DNA of 64,000 nt from Actinotignum timonense. Its GTDB lineage: Bacteria; Actinomycetota; Actinomycetes; Actinomycetales; Actinomycetaceae. A program made the position numbers and the translations under genes. The stretch spans positions 62,001 to 126,000 of the forward strand of contig NZ_JASOKT010000004.1 in assembly GCF_030216305.1 (NCBI RefSeq). Reading direction: 5' to 3'. The notes under the pieces were generated by a model that was given only the letters and a program-made list of their open reading frames with translations, ran no database searches and was not told the DNA's origin. Shown here piece by piece: positions 24,704 to 33,600 of this stretch (positions are counted from its first letter, which is position 1; the number at the start of each line of letters is the position of its first letter).

Positions 24704-26033
24704 ACGCCAGCACCGGCCCGGCGAGCAAACACAGGTACCCCAGCGCCCCGGCCCCCATGAGCACACCGCGCCAGATAGGCCGGTCTGCCAGGTGGGCGAT
24801 AGCGGCCAGCGCCCCGGCCACATTGGCGATCCCGTAGCGGCGCGGAATGGAACGGAAGTAAAGGCCGCCGTTGATAATTTCCCGCGCCTGGACCACCACG
24901 CCCACAATAAGGGGCCCGGTAGCGCCCGATAGACCGAGCACCCGCCCGCGCACCGAGCGCAGCCCCGCCACCAGGGCGAGGAGCGGCCCGGCCAAGAGAA
25001 TCCCGTAAGCCACCGTGCCCCAGATCTGGGTGGAAGCGGAGATGAGCTCCGGGGAGAAGTGGTACTTAGCCCCGGGATTGGTCAGGCCATAAGGATTGAG
25101 AAGGCTGAGAAGGAGGCGCCCGGTACTGGCTTCGCTGACCGGGGAGGTGGAAATCGCGTTGATGGCCGGCACGTAGCCTTCCGGGGTACGGGCGCCCTGG
25201 ATAGCATCCCAGCCCAGGTAGCAGGCGGCCACCGTAAGCACCTGGGTACCGAGCAGCACCGCGAGGGGGCGCCGCTGCACCCGCCCGAAGCCCACCAGGC
25301 CCGGCCAACAAATCGCCAAGGTGACCGGCACCAGAATTGCCAAAATTCCGGTAATAGAAATGACCCGGGAGAGGCAGATAGCCGCGGTTATCAACGCGGG
25401 CAGCACCCAGCCGGTTTTCTTACCTACCACGATGCGCGCGCTCAGCCATACCGCGGCCGCGCCGGCCAGCGGGCCCACGGCGTCGTTATGCACCATGGTG
25501 GCGCTGGCCGCCACCGAGGGCACCGCCAGGAAGAACAGCGCCGCGGCGAAGGACACCGCCGGACTCAAGCGCCAGGCGCGCAGCGCGGCGTAGAAAAGCC
25601 CCACACCGGCGGCTACCAGCACCGCCGAACCCAGGCGGGCGCCCGTGAGGAAGCTCAATCCCGACAGGCCACCCAGGCGCGCGATGGCGCCGTCGACCAA
25701 AAAATACAGGGGCGGGTGGAAAGCATTGTAGTTTTCCGCGCGATAGGGCCAATCTGCCGGGGCCACCTGATCCCAGGTATCGCAGGGTGGTGGAGTGATG
25801 GCGGTGCCGGCCGGGGCATGGCAAGCCCACGCCTGCCGGGCCTGCGGGGCCATCACATCCCCGGGGGCGGGGACGGTGCCGCTGGATGCCTTGAGGGAGT
25901 AGTCCAGGTAGGTCCACTCCCCCACCGGGTTGATGGACGGGTTGTGCGCAAAGGCCCACGCCGCCCACCCTAGGCAGAGCAGCATGAGGAGGCAGGCGAG
26001 CAAAGCGTCACGTACACGCGGATGGAAAGTCAC
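24702..26033 (-). CDS. Polytopic membrane protein, DUF2142/GT-C-like
   Basis: A 443-residue integral membrane protein with an N-terminal transmembrane helix (LLACLLMLLCLGWAAWAFAH), a large extracytoplasmic loop with NAFHPPLYFLVDG, and about ten further hydrophobic segments. Size, topology and the PPLYF loop resemble the three membrane proteins of the rhamnose locus (DUF2142 or lipid-linked-sugar glycosyltransferases of the GT-C fold), though the acidic PDE motif is not obvious. It is inserted between rplA and rplJ. Transfer or modification of a lipid-linked sugar is a guess from fold resemblance. Confidence 0.65.
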   Translation of the reverse strand: MTFHPRVRDALLACLLMLLCLGWAAWAFAHNPSINPVGEWTYLDYSLKASSGTVPAPGDVMAPQARQAWACHAPAGTAITPPPCDTWDQVAPADWPYRAENYNAFHPPLYFLVDGAIARLGGLSGLSFLTGARLGSAVLVAAGVGLFYAALRAWRLSPAVSFAAALFFLAVPSVAASATMVHNDAVGPLAGAAAVWLSARIVVGKKTGWVLPALITAAICLSRVISITGILAILVPVTLAICWPGLVGFGRVQRRPLAVLLGTQVLTVAACYLGWDAIQGARTPEGYVPAINAISTSPVSEASTGRLLLSLLNPYGLTNPGAKYHFSPELISASTQIWGTVAYGILLAGPLLALVAGLRSVRGRVLGLSGATGPLIVGVVVQAREIINGGLYFRSIPRRYGIANVAGALAAIAHLADRPIWRGVLMGAGALGYLCLLAGPVLA

Positions 26034-26158
26034 GGCTCTAGCCTAAAGCACGGTTACGACAAGAAAAAACGGCGGAACGCGCGCGCCCAAAGCCCGCGGA
26101 ACGCGCGGGCCCGTCACAGCCAGGTATGCGCGCAGATACGCGAACCGCCGTACATATA

Positions 26159-26193
26159 ACAAAGGGCGGAGACCCCTGAGGATCCCCGCCCTT
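26159..26193 (-). terminator. Rho-independent terminator after rplA
   Basis: Stem AAGGGCGG / CCGCCCTT around a 16-nt loop, followed on the minus strand by TTTGTT. It begins 39 nt past the rplA stop and separates the rplKA unit from the downstream membrane-protein gene. Confidence 0.8.
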
Positions 26194-26231
26194 CGCGTTA
26201 CGCGTATATCCGCTTAATCGCCAACCGGCCC

Positions 26232-26933
26232 TTAGGCTTCGGCGCGAGTCTTGGTGGCATCAATCGGGATGCCGGGGCCCATCGTGGTGGACACGGTGGC
26301 CTTGAGGATGTAGCGGCCCTTCGAGGAGGAGGGCTTGAGACGCATGATCTCCTCGTAGGCGGCAGCGTAGTTCTCCAGGAGCTGCTGCTCGGTGAAGGAG
26401 GTGTTGCCGATGATGAAGGGCAGGTTGGAGTTCTTGTCCACGCGGAATTCGATACGCCCGCCCTTGATATCGCTGACGGCCTTCGCCACGTCCATGGTGA
26501 CGGTGCCCGTCTTGGGGTTCGGCATGAGGCCGCGGGGGCCGAGCACGCGGCCGAGGCGGCCGACCTTGCCCATCATATCCGGGGTGGCCACAGCCGAATC
26601 GAAATCGGTCCAGCCGCCGGCAACGCGTTCAATGAGTTCGTCGCCGCCAACTTCGTCCGCGCCGGCGTCAATAGCCTGCTGGGCACGCTCGCCCTGGGCG
26701 AAGACGATCACCCGGGCGGTCTTGCCGGTGCCATTGGGCAGGCTCACGGTACCGCGAACCATCTGATCCGCCTTACGCGGATCCACGCCGAGACGGAACA
26801 CAACTTCCACGGTTGCGTCAAACTTCGTCACCGACGTTTCCTTCGCGAGGCGCATTGCCTCCACGGGGGTGTAGAGCACACCGGGCGCAATCTTTTCTGC
26901 TGCGGCGCGGTATGCCTTCGAGCGCTTTGCCAT
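26232..26933 (-). CDS. rplA: 50S ribosomal protein L1
   Basis: Large-subunit protein uL1 of the mobile stalk near the E site; in many bacteria it represses its own operon. The ATG at 26933 after AAAGGAG gives [15 protein letters not shown], the normal N-terminus. Core motifs are [35 protein letters not shown] and [15 protein letters not shown]. Length is 233 residues. Confidence 0.98.
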   Translation of the reverse strand: MAKRSKAYRAAAEKIAPGVLYTPVEAMRLAKETSVTKFDATVEVVFRLGVDPRKADQMVRGTVSLPNGTGKTARVIVFAQGERAQQAIDAGADEVGGDELIERVAGGWTDFDSAVATPDMMGKVGRLGRVLGPRGLMPNPKTGTVTMDVAKAVSDIKGGRIEFRVDKNSNLPFIIGNTSFTEQQLLENYAAAYEEIMRLKPSSSKGRYILKATVSTTMGPGIPIDATKTRAEA

Positions 26934-27108
26934 TTCTGCTTCTCCTTTAGTGCAGGTGTGGTCAACGAGCCTGCGTGGCCCTTCCACGGTTCCACTCGGG
27001 AACCTGCGGATGCTAAGAGCGCGGTTGCTCGATGCTCTTAGCTCCGGTTACGTTGTGGTCTCAGATTGCGGTGGAACGACGGCGCTGCCGCCTTCCAGCA
27101 CGCGCTAT
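26934..27108 (-). promoter_or_regulatory. Structured rplK-rplA intercistronic spacer
   Basis: This 175-nt spacer is long for a gene pair that is usually tightly linked. On the minus strand it holds CTAAGAGC-N13-GCTCTTAG (perfect 8-bp stem, 27013-27041) and GGTTCC-N5-GGAACC (26988-27004), followed by GTGG/CCAC complementarity before the ribosome binding site. A role in L1 autoregulation or mRNA processing is possible but inferred. Confidence 0.4.
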
Positions 27109-27543
27109 TTAGATAGCGTCCGAGGTGATGCCCATGGAGCGGGCGGTGCCGGCGATGATGCGGGCGGCGTTGTCAATGTCATTCGCATTGAGGTCCGGCT
27201 CCTTGATCTTCGCGATTTCGCGAAGCTGATCGGCCGTGAGGTGCCCAACCTTCTGGGTGTGCGGAGTGGGCGAACCCTTCTGCACCCCGGCAGCCTTCTT
27301 GATGAGCTGCGCCGCCGGCGGGGTCTTGAGAACGAAATCAAATGTGCGGTCTTCGTAGACGGTGATTTCCACCGGGACGATGTTTCCGCGCTGGGATTCG
27401 GTCGCGGCGTTGTACGCCTTCGTGAACTCAACAATGTTCACGCCGTGCTGACCGAGAGCCGGACCAACCGGCGGGGCCGGGGTGGCCTGGCCGGCAGGAA
27501 TCTGTAGCTTAATGAAGCCTGCAACCTTCTTCTTCGGTGCCAT
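27109..27543 (-). CDS. rplK: 50S ribosomal protein L11
   Basis: Large-subunit protein uL11 of the GTPase-associated centre, the thiostrepton target. The ATG at 27543 gives [20 protein letters not shown]; the open frame upstream is not L11-like. The N-terminal [19 protein letters not shown], with its proline-rich switch helix, and the C-terminal GTARSMGI are typical. Length is 144 residues. Confidence 0.98.
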   Translation of the reverse strand: MAPKKKVAGFIKLQIPAGQATPAPPVGPALGQHGVNIVEFTKAYNAATESQRGNIVPVEITVYEDRTFDFVLKTPPAAQLIKKAAGVQKGSPTPHTQKVGHLTADQLREIAKIKEPDLNANDIDNAARIIAGTARSMGITSDAI

Positions 27544-27601
27544 ATCTGGTCCTTTTCTCATTGAACAGCCGTCGCAATGGCTAGCGACGGCACGCCTATC
27601 T

Positions 27602-27629
27602 ATATTACGGGAAAGTGAGCGATGCACAA
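27602..27629 (-). promoter_or_regulatory. Candidate promoter of rplKA
   Basis: TTGTGC and TAATAT on the minus strand with 16-nt spacing, placing the transcript start about 50-55 nt before rplK. The leader then contains GCCGTCGC-N8-GCGACGGC (27568-27591). The -35 element overlaps the tail of the nusG terminator-like hairpin. Confidence 0.45.
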
Positions 27630-27662
27630 AGCCCCGCCTGTGTGAGACACACCGCGGAGCTT
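27628..27662 (-). terminator. Terminator-like hairpin after nusG
   Basis: Imperfect long stem AAGCTCCGCGGTGTG / CACACAGGCGGGGCTT followed on the minus strand by TTGTGC. It lies 120 nt past the nusG stop and immediately before the candidate rplK promoter. Confidence 0.55.
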
Positions 27663-27749
27663 GTGTTGAATTGCGCGAGATACGAGCCTGCGTTGCCGCC
27701 GTGCTCGCGTTTCTGCGCTCTTACGTCTATGCGTGCGCCGGTTTACGGA

Positions 27750-27769
27750 AGTACGACGACGCCGCAGCT
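27750..27769 (+). repeat. Dispersed short motif, copy 5
   Basis: AGTACGACGACGCCGCAGCT, ending 13 nt beyond the nusG stop codon. Confidence 0.55.
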
Positions 27770-27781
27770 GCCACGTGGAAC

Positions 27782-28594
27782 TTAGTCTTCCTTGCGCACC
27801 TGGGCGAAGGAGAGCTCCACCGGGGTTTCCTGACCGACGAGCGTCATCATCACGGTGAGGCGCTGGTTTTCCGCGTCGATTTCCGAGACGGTGGCCGGCA
27901 TTCCGGCCCACGGTTCGGCGGTGAGGGTGACCGGATCGCCCACTTCGAAGGGAGCGATGGTTTCCGGAGTGGCGCCGGTGGGCAGACCCGCGGCGCGTGC
28001 CTCATCTGCCGCGGCGGCTTCCACCACCGGGGTCAGCATGGTGACAACCTCATCAAAGGTGAGGGCCACCGGGGTACGGCCATTGCCTACGAAACCGGTC
28101 ACGCCATTGGTGGATTGCACCACGCGCCAGGAATCATCGGTGAGGTTCATGCGAATGAGCACGTATCCGGGCATGCGCACCCGCGATACCAGCTTGCGCT
28201 GCCCGCGGCGCACTTCGAAGACTTCTTCCATGGGGACTTCGATCTGGAAGATGTAGTCCTCCATGTTCATGGAGACAAGGCGGACTTCCAAGTCCTGCTT
28301 GACGCGCTTTTCGTAACCGGAGTACGTGTGGAGAACGTACCAGCGGCCTTCCAGGCCCTTGAGCTTGGCCCGCACCTCTTCTTCGGTGACGATGCCGTCC
28401 TTCTTCTTGCCCTTCTTGGAGGAAGCCGGAGCGGTTTCCTCACCGGGCGCAGCATCCGCGGTTTCTTCCGCGGCTACGCTTTCCGGGGTGGTGGTATCGG
28501 TGAGGGAATCCGCGCTGGGAGCAGCCTCCTCAGCGGGCGCGCTTGCACCCGGTTCCATAAAAAGATCGTCGTGCGCGGTATTGTTCTCAGACAC
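27782..28594 (-). CDS. nusG: Transcription termination/antitermination protein NusG
   Basis: Universal RNA polymerase-associated elongation factor. After an acidic, low-complexity N-terminal extension of about 85 residues, usual in actinobacteria, the NGN domain begins with RWYVLHTYSGYEKRVKQDL and includes RMPGYVLIRMNLTDDSWRVV and GVTGFVGNGRTPVAL. A KOW domain follows with FEVGDPVTLTAEPWAGMPAT. Length is 270 residues. It lies 42 nt after secE. Confidence 0.97.
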   Translation of the reverse strand: MSENNTAHDDLFMEPGASAPAEEAAPSADSLTDTTTPESVAAEETADAAPGEETAPASSKKGKKKDGIVTEEEVRAKLKGLEGRWYVLHTYSGYEKRVKQDLEVRLVSMNMEDYIFQIEVPMEEVFEVRRGQRKLVSRVRMPGYVLIRMNLTDDSWRVVQSTNGVTGFVGNGRTPVALTFDEVVTMLTPVVEAAAADEARAAGLPTGATPETIAPFEVGDPVTLTAEPWAGMPATVSEIDAENQRLTVMMTLVGQETPVELSFAQVRKED

Positions 28595-28636
28595 GCTGTT
28601 CCCTCACTGTTCTTGGGGCCGGCCCTGGTTCTGGAC

Positions 28637-28876
28637 CTACCCGAAGATCCAGACGGTGGCGCGACCGAAAATAAGATCGAAGATTCCGATAAAGACCATC
28701 ACGGCGAGGATGAAGAGCACCACCGTGGTGAACAGCTGCCCCAGTTCCTCCCGGGAGGGGCGCTGGACGCGCTTCAATTCACCGAAGATTTCGTGGAAGA
28801 ACTGCGCGAGCCGGGCAAAGAAGCCCTTCTTCTCCGCAGCGCCCTTGGAGGACTTGGATGCTGCAACTTCCTTCAC
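28637..28876 (-). CDS. secE: Preprotein translocase subunit SecE
   Basis: Single-span SecYEG subunit. The GTG at 28876, preceded by AAAAGGAC, gives VKEVAASKSSKGAAEKKG; the frame extends further upstream but without a better site. The conserved amphipathic segment FHEIFGELKRVQRPSREEL is followed by the transmembrane helix TTVVLFILAVMVFIGIFDLI. At 79 residues it is the short SecE form. Order tRNA-Trp-secE-nusG is common. Confidence 0.93.
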   Translation of the reverse strand: MKEVAASKSSKGAAEKKGFFARLAQFFHEIFGELKRVQRPSREELGQLFTTVVLFILAVMVFIGIFDLIFGRATVWIFG

Positions 28877-28931
28877 AGTGCGTCCTTTTCCTCGTCGTAA
28901 CAATGCCCCGTCAGTATTGGCGGGGCAGGAG

Positions 28932-29004
28932 CAGGGTAGGAGGGACTCGAACCCCCAACCGCCGGTTTTGGAGACCGATGCGCTACCAATTGCGCCACTA
29001 CCCT
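28932..29004 (-). tRNA. tRNA-Trp (CCA)
   Basis: The minus strand folds as a 73-nt cloverleaf: acceptor AGGGTAG / CTACCCT, D-arm GCGCAATTGGTAGCGC, anticodon loop CTCCAAA (anticodon CCA), T-arm with GGTTCGAGTCC. CCA is not encoded. It lies directly upstream of secE. Confidence 0.96.
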
Positions 29005-29199
29005 AGGTTGGCAACTCCACCATTATGCCTGAAACCGGGGTGCTCCGCGAGCTCCGGCCGCCAGGTGGACGTTGGAGTATCACGACCGCGAGGCCGTCAT
29101 ACCCGGAATAGCATAGTCGATAACGCCCCGGCCGTCCACTTCCGCACCTTCCCTTGGAGAAAGGTCACAGCCTCGGCCGGGACAGTGTTTAATGGGAGG

Positions 29200-30414
29200 G
29201 TGAGTACTACACCGAGCCCCCATACCCCGCGCCGCGTTTCCGCGCGCCTGGAAGCCCTTGCTCCCTCCGCCACCCTCGCGGTGGATGCCCGCCAGCGTGA
29301 ACTGCGGGCCGCCGGCCGCCCCATTATTTCCTTCGGGGCCGGGGAACCGGATTTCCCCACCCCGGATCATATTGTTGCCGCCGCGGCTGCCGCCACCGGC
29401 GATATCCGTAATCACAAATACTCCGATCCCAACGGCTTGCCGGAGCTGCGCGAGGCGATTTGCGCCAAAGTCGCTTTCGATGCCGGGGTGCGGATTGACC
29501 CGAGCTGCGTCGTCGTTACTAATGGCGCGAAACAGGCCAATTTCGAAGCGTGGGCGGCGCTCATCGACCCGGGCGATAATGTGCTCCTCCCCTCCCCCTA
29601 CTGGGTGACCTACCCGGAAGTCATTAAGCTCTTCGGCGGTACCGTCACCGAGGTGTACGCGCCCCCGGCGCAGGGCTTCAAGGTGAGCGTGGAGCAGCTT
29701 GAGGCCGCCCGCACCGAGAAAACGAAGGCGCTGCTGCTGTGCTCGCCCACCAATCCGACCGGCGCGGTCTACAGCGCCGCGGAAGTGCGCGCTATCGGCG
29801 CTTGGGCCCTTGAGCACGGGATTTGGCTGGTGGTCGATGAAATTTACGAACACCTCACCTACGACGGCGTGCGCACCGCCTACCCGCTGGCCGAAGTGCC
29901 CGAGCTGGCCCAGCAAGCCCTGGTGATCGGCGGGGTTTCGAAGTCCTTCGCGATGACGGGTTGGCGGGTTGGGTGGCTCTACGGCCCGGCGGATGTGATG
30001 GCCGCGGTCAAGCGGGTGCATTCGCATCTGACCGGGAACGTCAATAACGTGGCGCAGCGGGCCACCATCGCCGCGCTCACCGGCCCGCGCGACCGCATCG
30101 AGGAAATGCGCGAGGGCTTCGCGCGCCGCCGCGGCCGCATCGTGAGCGAACTGGCCAGTATTGACGGGGTGGAGGTCGCGCCCCCGGATGGCGCCTTCTA
30201 TGTTTTTGCCGACGTCGCAGGCCTGCTGGGCGGGGCGGGCCCCCGCCGCGCCACGAGCTCCCTGGAGCTGGCCGATCAGCTCCTGAGTGATATTAATGTG
30301 GCCGCGGTGCCCGGGGAAGCCTTCGGGGTGGGCGGCTTCCTGCGCTTCTCCTACGCGCTTTCCGATGCGGAGCTAGCCGAGGGCATGGCGCGGCTGCGCG
30401 ATTACTTCGCCTAG
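29200..30414 (+). CDS. Pyridoxal-phosphate aminotransferase, aspartate aminotransferase type
   Basis: Class I/II fold-type I transaminase, probably aspartate:2-oxoglutarate. The 404-residue product has PIISFGAGEPDFPTPDHI near the N-terminus, TNGAKQANFEAW and LLPSPYWVTYPE, the cofactor-binding CSPTNPTGAVYS (Asn), VVDEIYEHLTYDG (Asp, Tyr), and the Schiff-base lysine in GGVSKSFAMTGWRVGW. The GTG at 29200 is preferred because family homology starts just after it; GGGAGG abuts it too closely to be a normal ribosome binding site, and a GTG at 29185 is an alternative. Confidence 0.92.
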   Translation: MSTTPSPHTPRRVSARLEALAPSATLAVDARQRELRAAGRPIISFGAGEPDFPTPDHIVAAAAAATGDIRNHKYSDPNGLPELREAICAKVAFDAGVRIDPSCVVVTNGAKQANFEAWAALIDPGDNVLLPSPYWVTYPEVIKLFGGTVTEVYAPPAQGFKVSVEQLEAARTEKTKALLLCSPTNPTGAVYSAAEVRAIGAWALEHGIWLVVDEIYEHLTYDGVRTAYPLAEVPELAQQALVIGGVSKSFAMTGWRVGWLYGPADVMAAVKRVHSHLTGNVNNVAQRATIAALTGPRDRIEEMREGFARRRGRIVSELASIDGVEVAPPDGAFYVFADVAGLLGGAGPRRATSSLELADQLLSDINVAAVPGEAFGVGGFLRFSYALSDAELAEGMARLRDYFA

Positions 30415-30480
30415 CAGCCGGAGAGCTGCCTAGCCGGCCGGCTGTGCTCCGCATGGTCAATCCGGCACGTTTCCAACACC

Positions 30481-30512
30481 TGTGGGCCGCGACGTTTCCG
30501 CCGCGGCCCACA
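30481..30512. terminator. Hairpin between convergent aminotransferase and phosphatase genes
   Basis: Perfect 11-bp stem TGTGGGCCGCG / CGCGGCCCACA with a 10-nt loop, 67 nt past the aminotransferase stop and 105 nt from the end of the convergent alkaline phosphatase gene. No U-tract on either strand. A bidirectional terminator is plausible. Confidence 0.55.
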
Positions 30513-30616
30513 GTGCTTGACCCGTTATTCAGGCAGCTGAGCGCCAGTATTGACCGCCGGTGCGCAGTGCCGTGTTTATCGTGCCGGCGTACAGTGCCGG
30601 CACCTAGCGCCAGTAC

Positions 30617-33600
30617 TTAGCGCCGCACCGCCGGGGTATCGGTGCCGTTACCGTCCCAGTCACCAACGAAGAGCTCGTCGGCCACGCATCCGTAGTGGAG
30701 CGTGAGATCGGCCGGGCCGGCGTTGAGGGAGTTCTTCACGAGCAGCGCGTTGCCGCGGCGCACCGCGAAGGTATCCGTGCCGTTACCGTCGAAATCTCCG
30801 GTGAAGACTTCGTCCGCGGCCTTGCCGTAGGAGAACTGGGTATCGGCGTTACCCGAGACAATGGCGTTCTTGACGAAGATGACATTGCCGCGGCGTACCG
30901 CGAAGGTGTCCTTGTCATCGCCATCCCAGTCACCGACCAGCGGGGTATCTCCGTAGCGGCCGTAGCTGATGACCTCATCCGCGTCCCCGCTCTTGAGGGA
31001 GTTCGCCACGTAGAAGGTGTTGCCGCGCTGAACCGCGAAGGTGTCCTTACCGTCGCCATCCCAGTCACCCACGAGCACGGTGTCACCGGCCTTACCGTAG
31101 GAGAATTCGATGGGGGCCTTGCCGCCCGCGAGGGTATCGGAGACGTAGAAGGTGTTTCCGCGGCGCACCGCGAAGCTATCCTTGCCATCCCCGTTCCAGT
31201 CGCCTACGAGCACATCGTCGCCGGCGCGCCCGAAGCTGAAGACCGCCTGGGCCACGGTGGCGGTCCAGTTATTGGATACGTAGAAGGTGTTGCCGTTATC
31301 GGACGGCTCGGCTGGAACGGTGGGATCACCGCTCGGGTCCGTACCCGGTTCCGGAGTCGGATTCACGCTCGGATCCACGCTGGGCTCCGGCTTCGGCTCC
31401 GGCTTGGCACCTTCCTTGACGAACTGATTGACAACCGGCTGCGATTCCTTATCCAGGCCGAGCGCATTCGCTACGGTGTAGTGCAGGTCGGTCTGGTCGG
31501 TACGCCCGATTACGTTTTCCGCACCCGGGCCCGAGGCCGCGATACGCAGCTGGGCACCGGTGTGGCCCTGGCCGCCGCGCGCCACCTCATTGGAGGCCGC
31601 GGTGTTATAGGACATCTGCATGTAGTCGCCATCAACCGTCTTGAGGATGGTGTTCACACCGGAGGTCGTGCTTCCCGCACCCACGATCTGCGAGGTGTGG
31701 GCATGATCGGCGGTCACGAGGATAAGAGTGGGTTCACCATTCTCTTTGGCCCAGCGCTGCGCTACCGCAACTGCCTGGTCCAAATCGTCCAGTTCGCCAA
31801 TCTGACCGCAGGCATCCGCCCCGTGATCAGCCTTATCAATCGAGGCGGCTTCCACCTGGAGGAAGAATCCGGCGTCGTTCTTGAGCAGATCCATGGACTT
31901 CTGGGTCATGGCCGCCAGGGTGGGAACATCGGCGGTCCGGGCTTCGTTAATCGTGCAGGTTTCGTAGGTTGTCGGCTTGCCCGGGGTGGGCACCGACTCG
32001 TTGAACATGCGCGGCATATTGCCCGGGGTGAAGAGGCCGAGGACCGGCTTATCCTGGTTGGCTTCGGTCAGGGCAGCCATCTGCTCCGCCGTCGTCACAA
32101 TCTGGAAGTCATTATCGCGCGCGTTTTCCAGCACGGATTTACCGGCCGTCCACCGCGTCGTCTCACCCCAGGTACCGGACACCTGGACTTCGGCATCGAA
32201 GTACTTCGCGCCGCCACCCATCGTCACGTCCGCACGGGTATCCACGAGCTGTTCGGAAATCGAACCCATCCCGCCGTTTTCACGCAGATCGGAACCCTTG
32301 GCGGGCTTTGCGTTCCCGGAGGGCGCGTAATGCGAGCGGCTGGTCACGTGAGCACCCATAACCGCCGGGGTGGCATCCTGCACTTCCGAGGTGGTGATAT
32401 TACCGGTCTTGAGCCCGGCCCGCTTCGCCTTCTCCAGGAGGTTCTCCTGGGGCTTCTGGGCCAGGTCCACGCCGATAGCGCCGTTGTACGTCTTGGTGCC
32501 GGTGGCCCAGGCGGTACCCGAAGCGGCCGAATCGGTCACGTAGTTGATGGCGCCGTCGCGATCAATGGAGAAGTGGGTGTAGGACCCGGTGTAGTCGAGG
32601 TTATCGATACCGGGCAGGCGCCCGTTCGCCCCGTAAAGGTAGTTGCGGGCGGAGGTGATTTCCGAATCGCCCATCCCGTCACCGATGAAGAGCACCACGT
32701 TCTTAGCCTTGGCATCCGAGCGCTGCTCGCCGTCCTTGCCGTACTGGGCGAAATCACCGGGGGCCGGCACGGTCACCTTGCCGTTTTCGTCCACGGCGAT
32801 GGCCATCTTGGCCCCGCCGGCTACCGGCTTGGCCAGATTGGCATCGCTGGCGGCGGTGGAGGCTTCGGCGTTGAGCGAGAGTGCGTTACCGATGGTGTAG
32901 AAAAGATCGGTCTGGTCGGTTTGACCCAGCACATTTTCTTCACCGGGGCCGTAAGCAGCCACGCGCAGCTGCGCGCCGGTGTGCTGCTGGGAACCGGCAT
33001 TCGTGCCATCCTCGGCGACCTTCGTGGTGCCGTAAAGGATGGACATGGGCGAACCATCGGCGGTGGTCAGGCGGGTCACGGGGCCCACGTGGTCGTCGCC
33101 GTCGGACACAATCTGCGCGGTATGCGAGTGATCCGCGGTCACGATAACGAGGGTCTGCCCGTCCTTCTTCGCGAAGTCCAGGGCAACCTTGGTGGCCTGG
33201 TCGAGGCGGTCAGTTTCCCCGATCTGCCCGCAGGCATCCGAAGCGTGATCGCGCTTGTCAATGGAGGCGGATTCAACCTGGAGGAAGAAGCCCTTCTCCG
33301 CGCTCGGGTCATCGAGAAGTTCAATGGCCTTGCGGGTCATATCCACGAGTTCAGGCTCGGTGCCAATATCTTGCTTTTCGCAGGTGAGCGGATCAGCCTT
33401 CGCCCCGCCGACCTTCGCCTGGGAGGACTTGTAGGCCGTGGTCATATTCGAGGGCGCAAACAGCCCGAGAACCGGAGAATCCTGGTTCGCCTTGGTGATT
33501 CCCGCGAGTTCATCGGCGGTGGTCACCACTTGGAAATCATTCGCGCGGGCATTGTCCAGAACCGACTTATTGGCTTCCCACTGGGTGTTGTACTTGGCCG

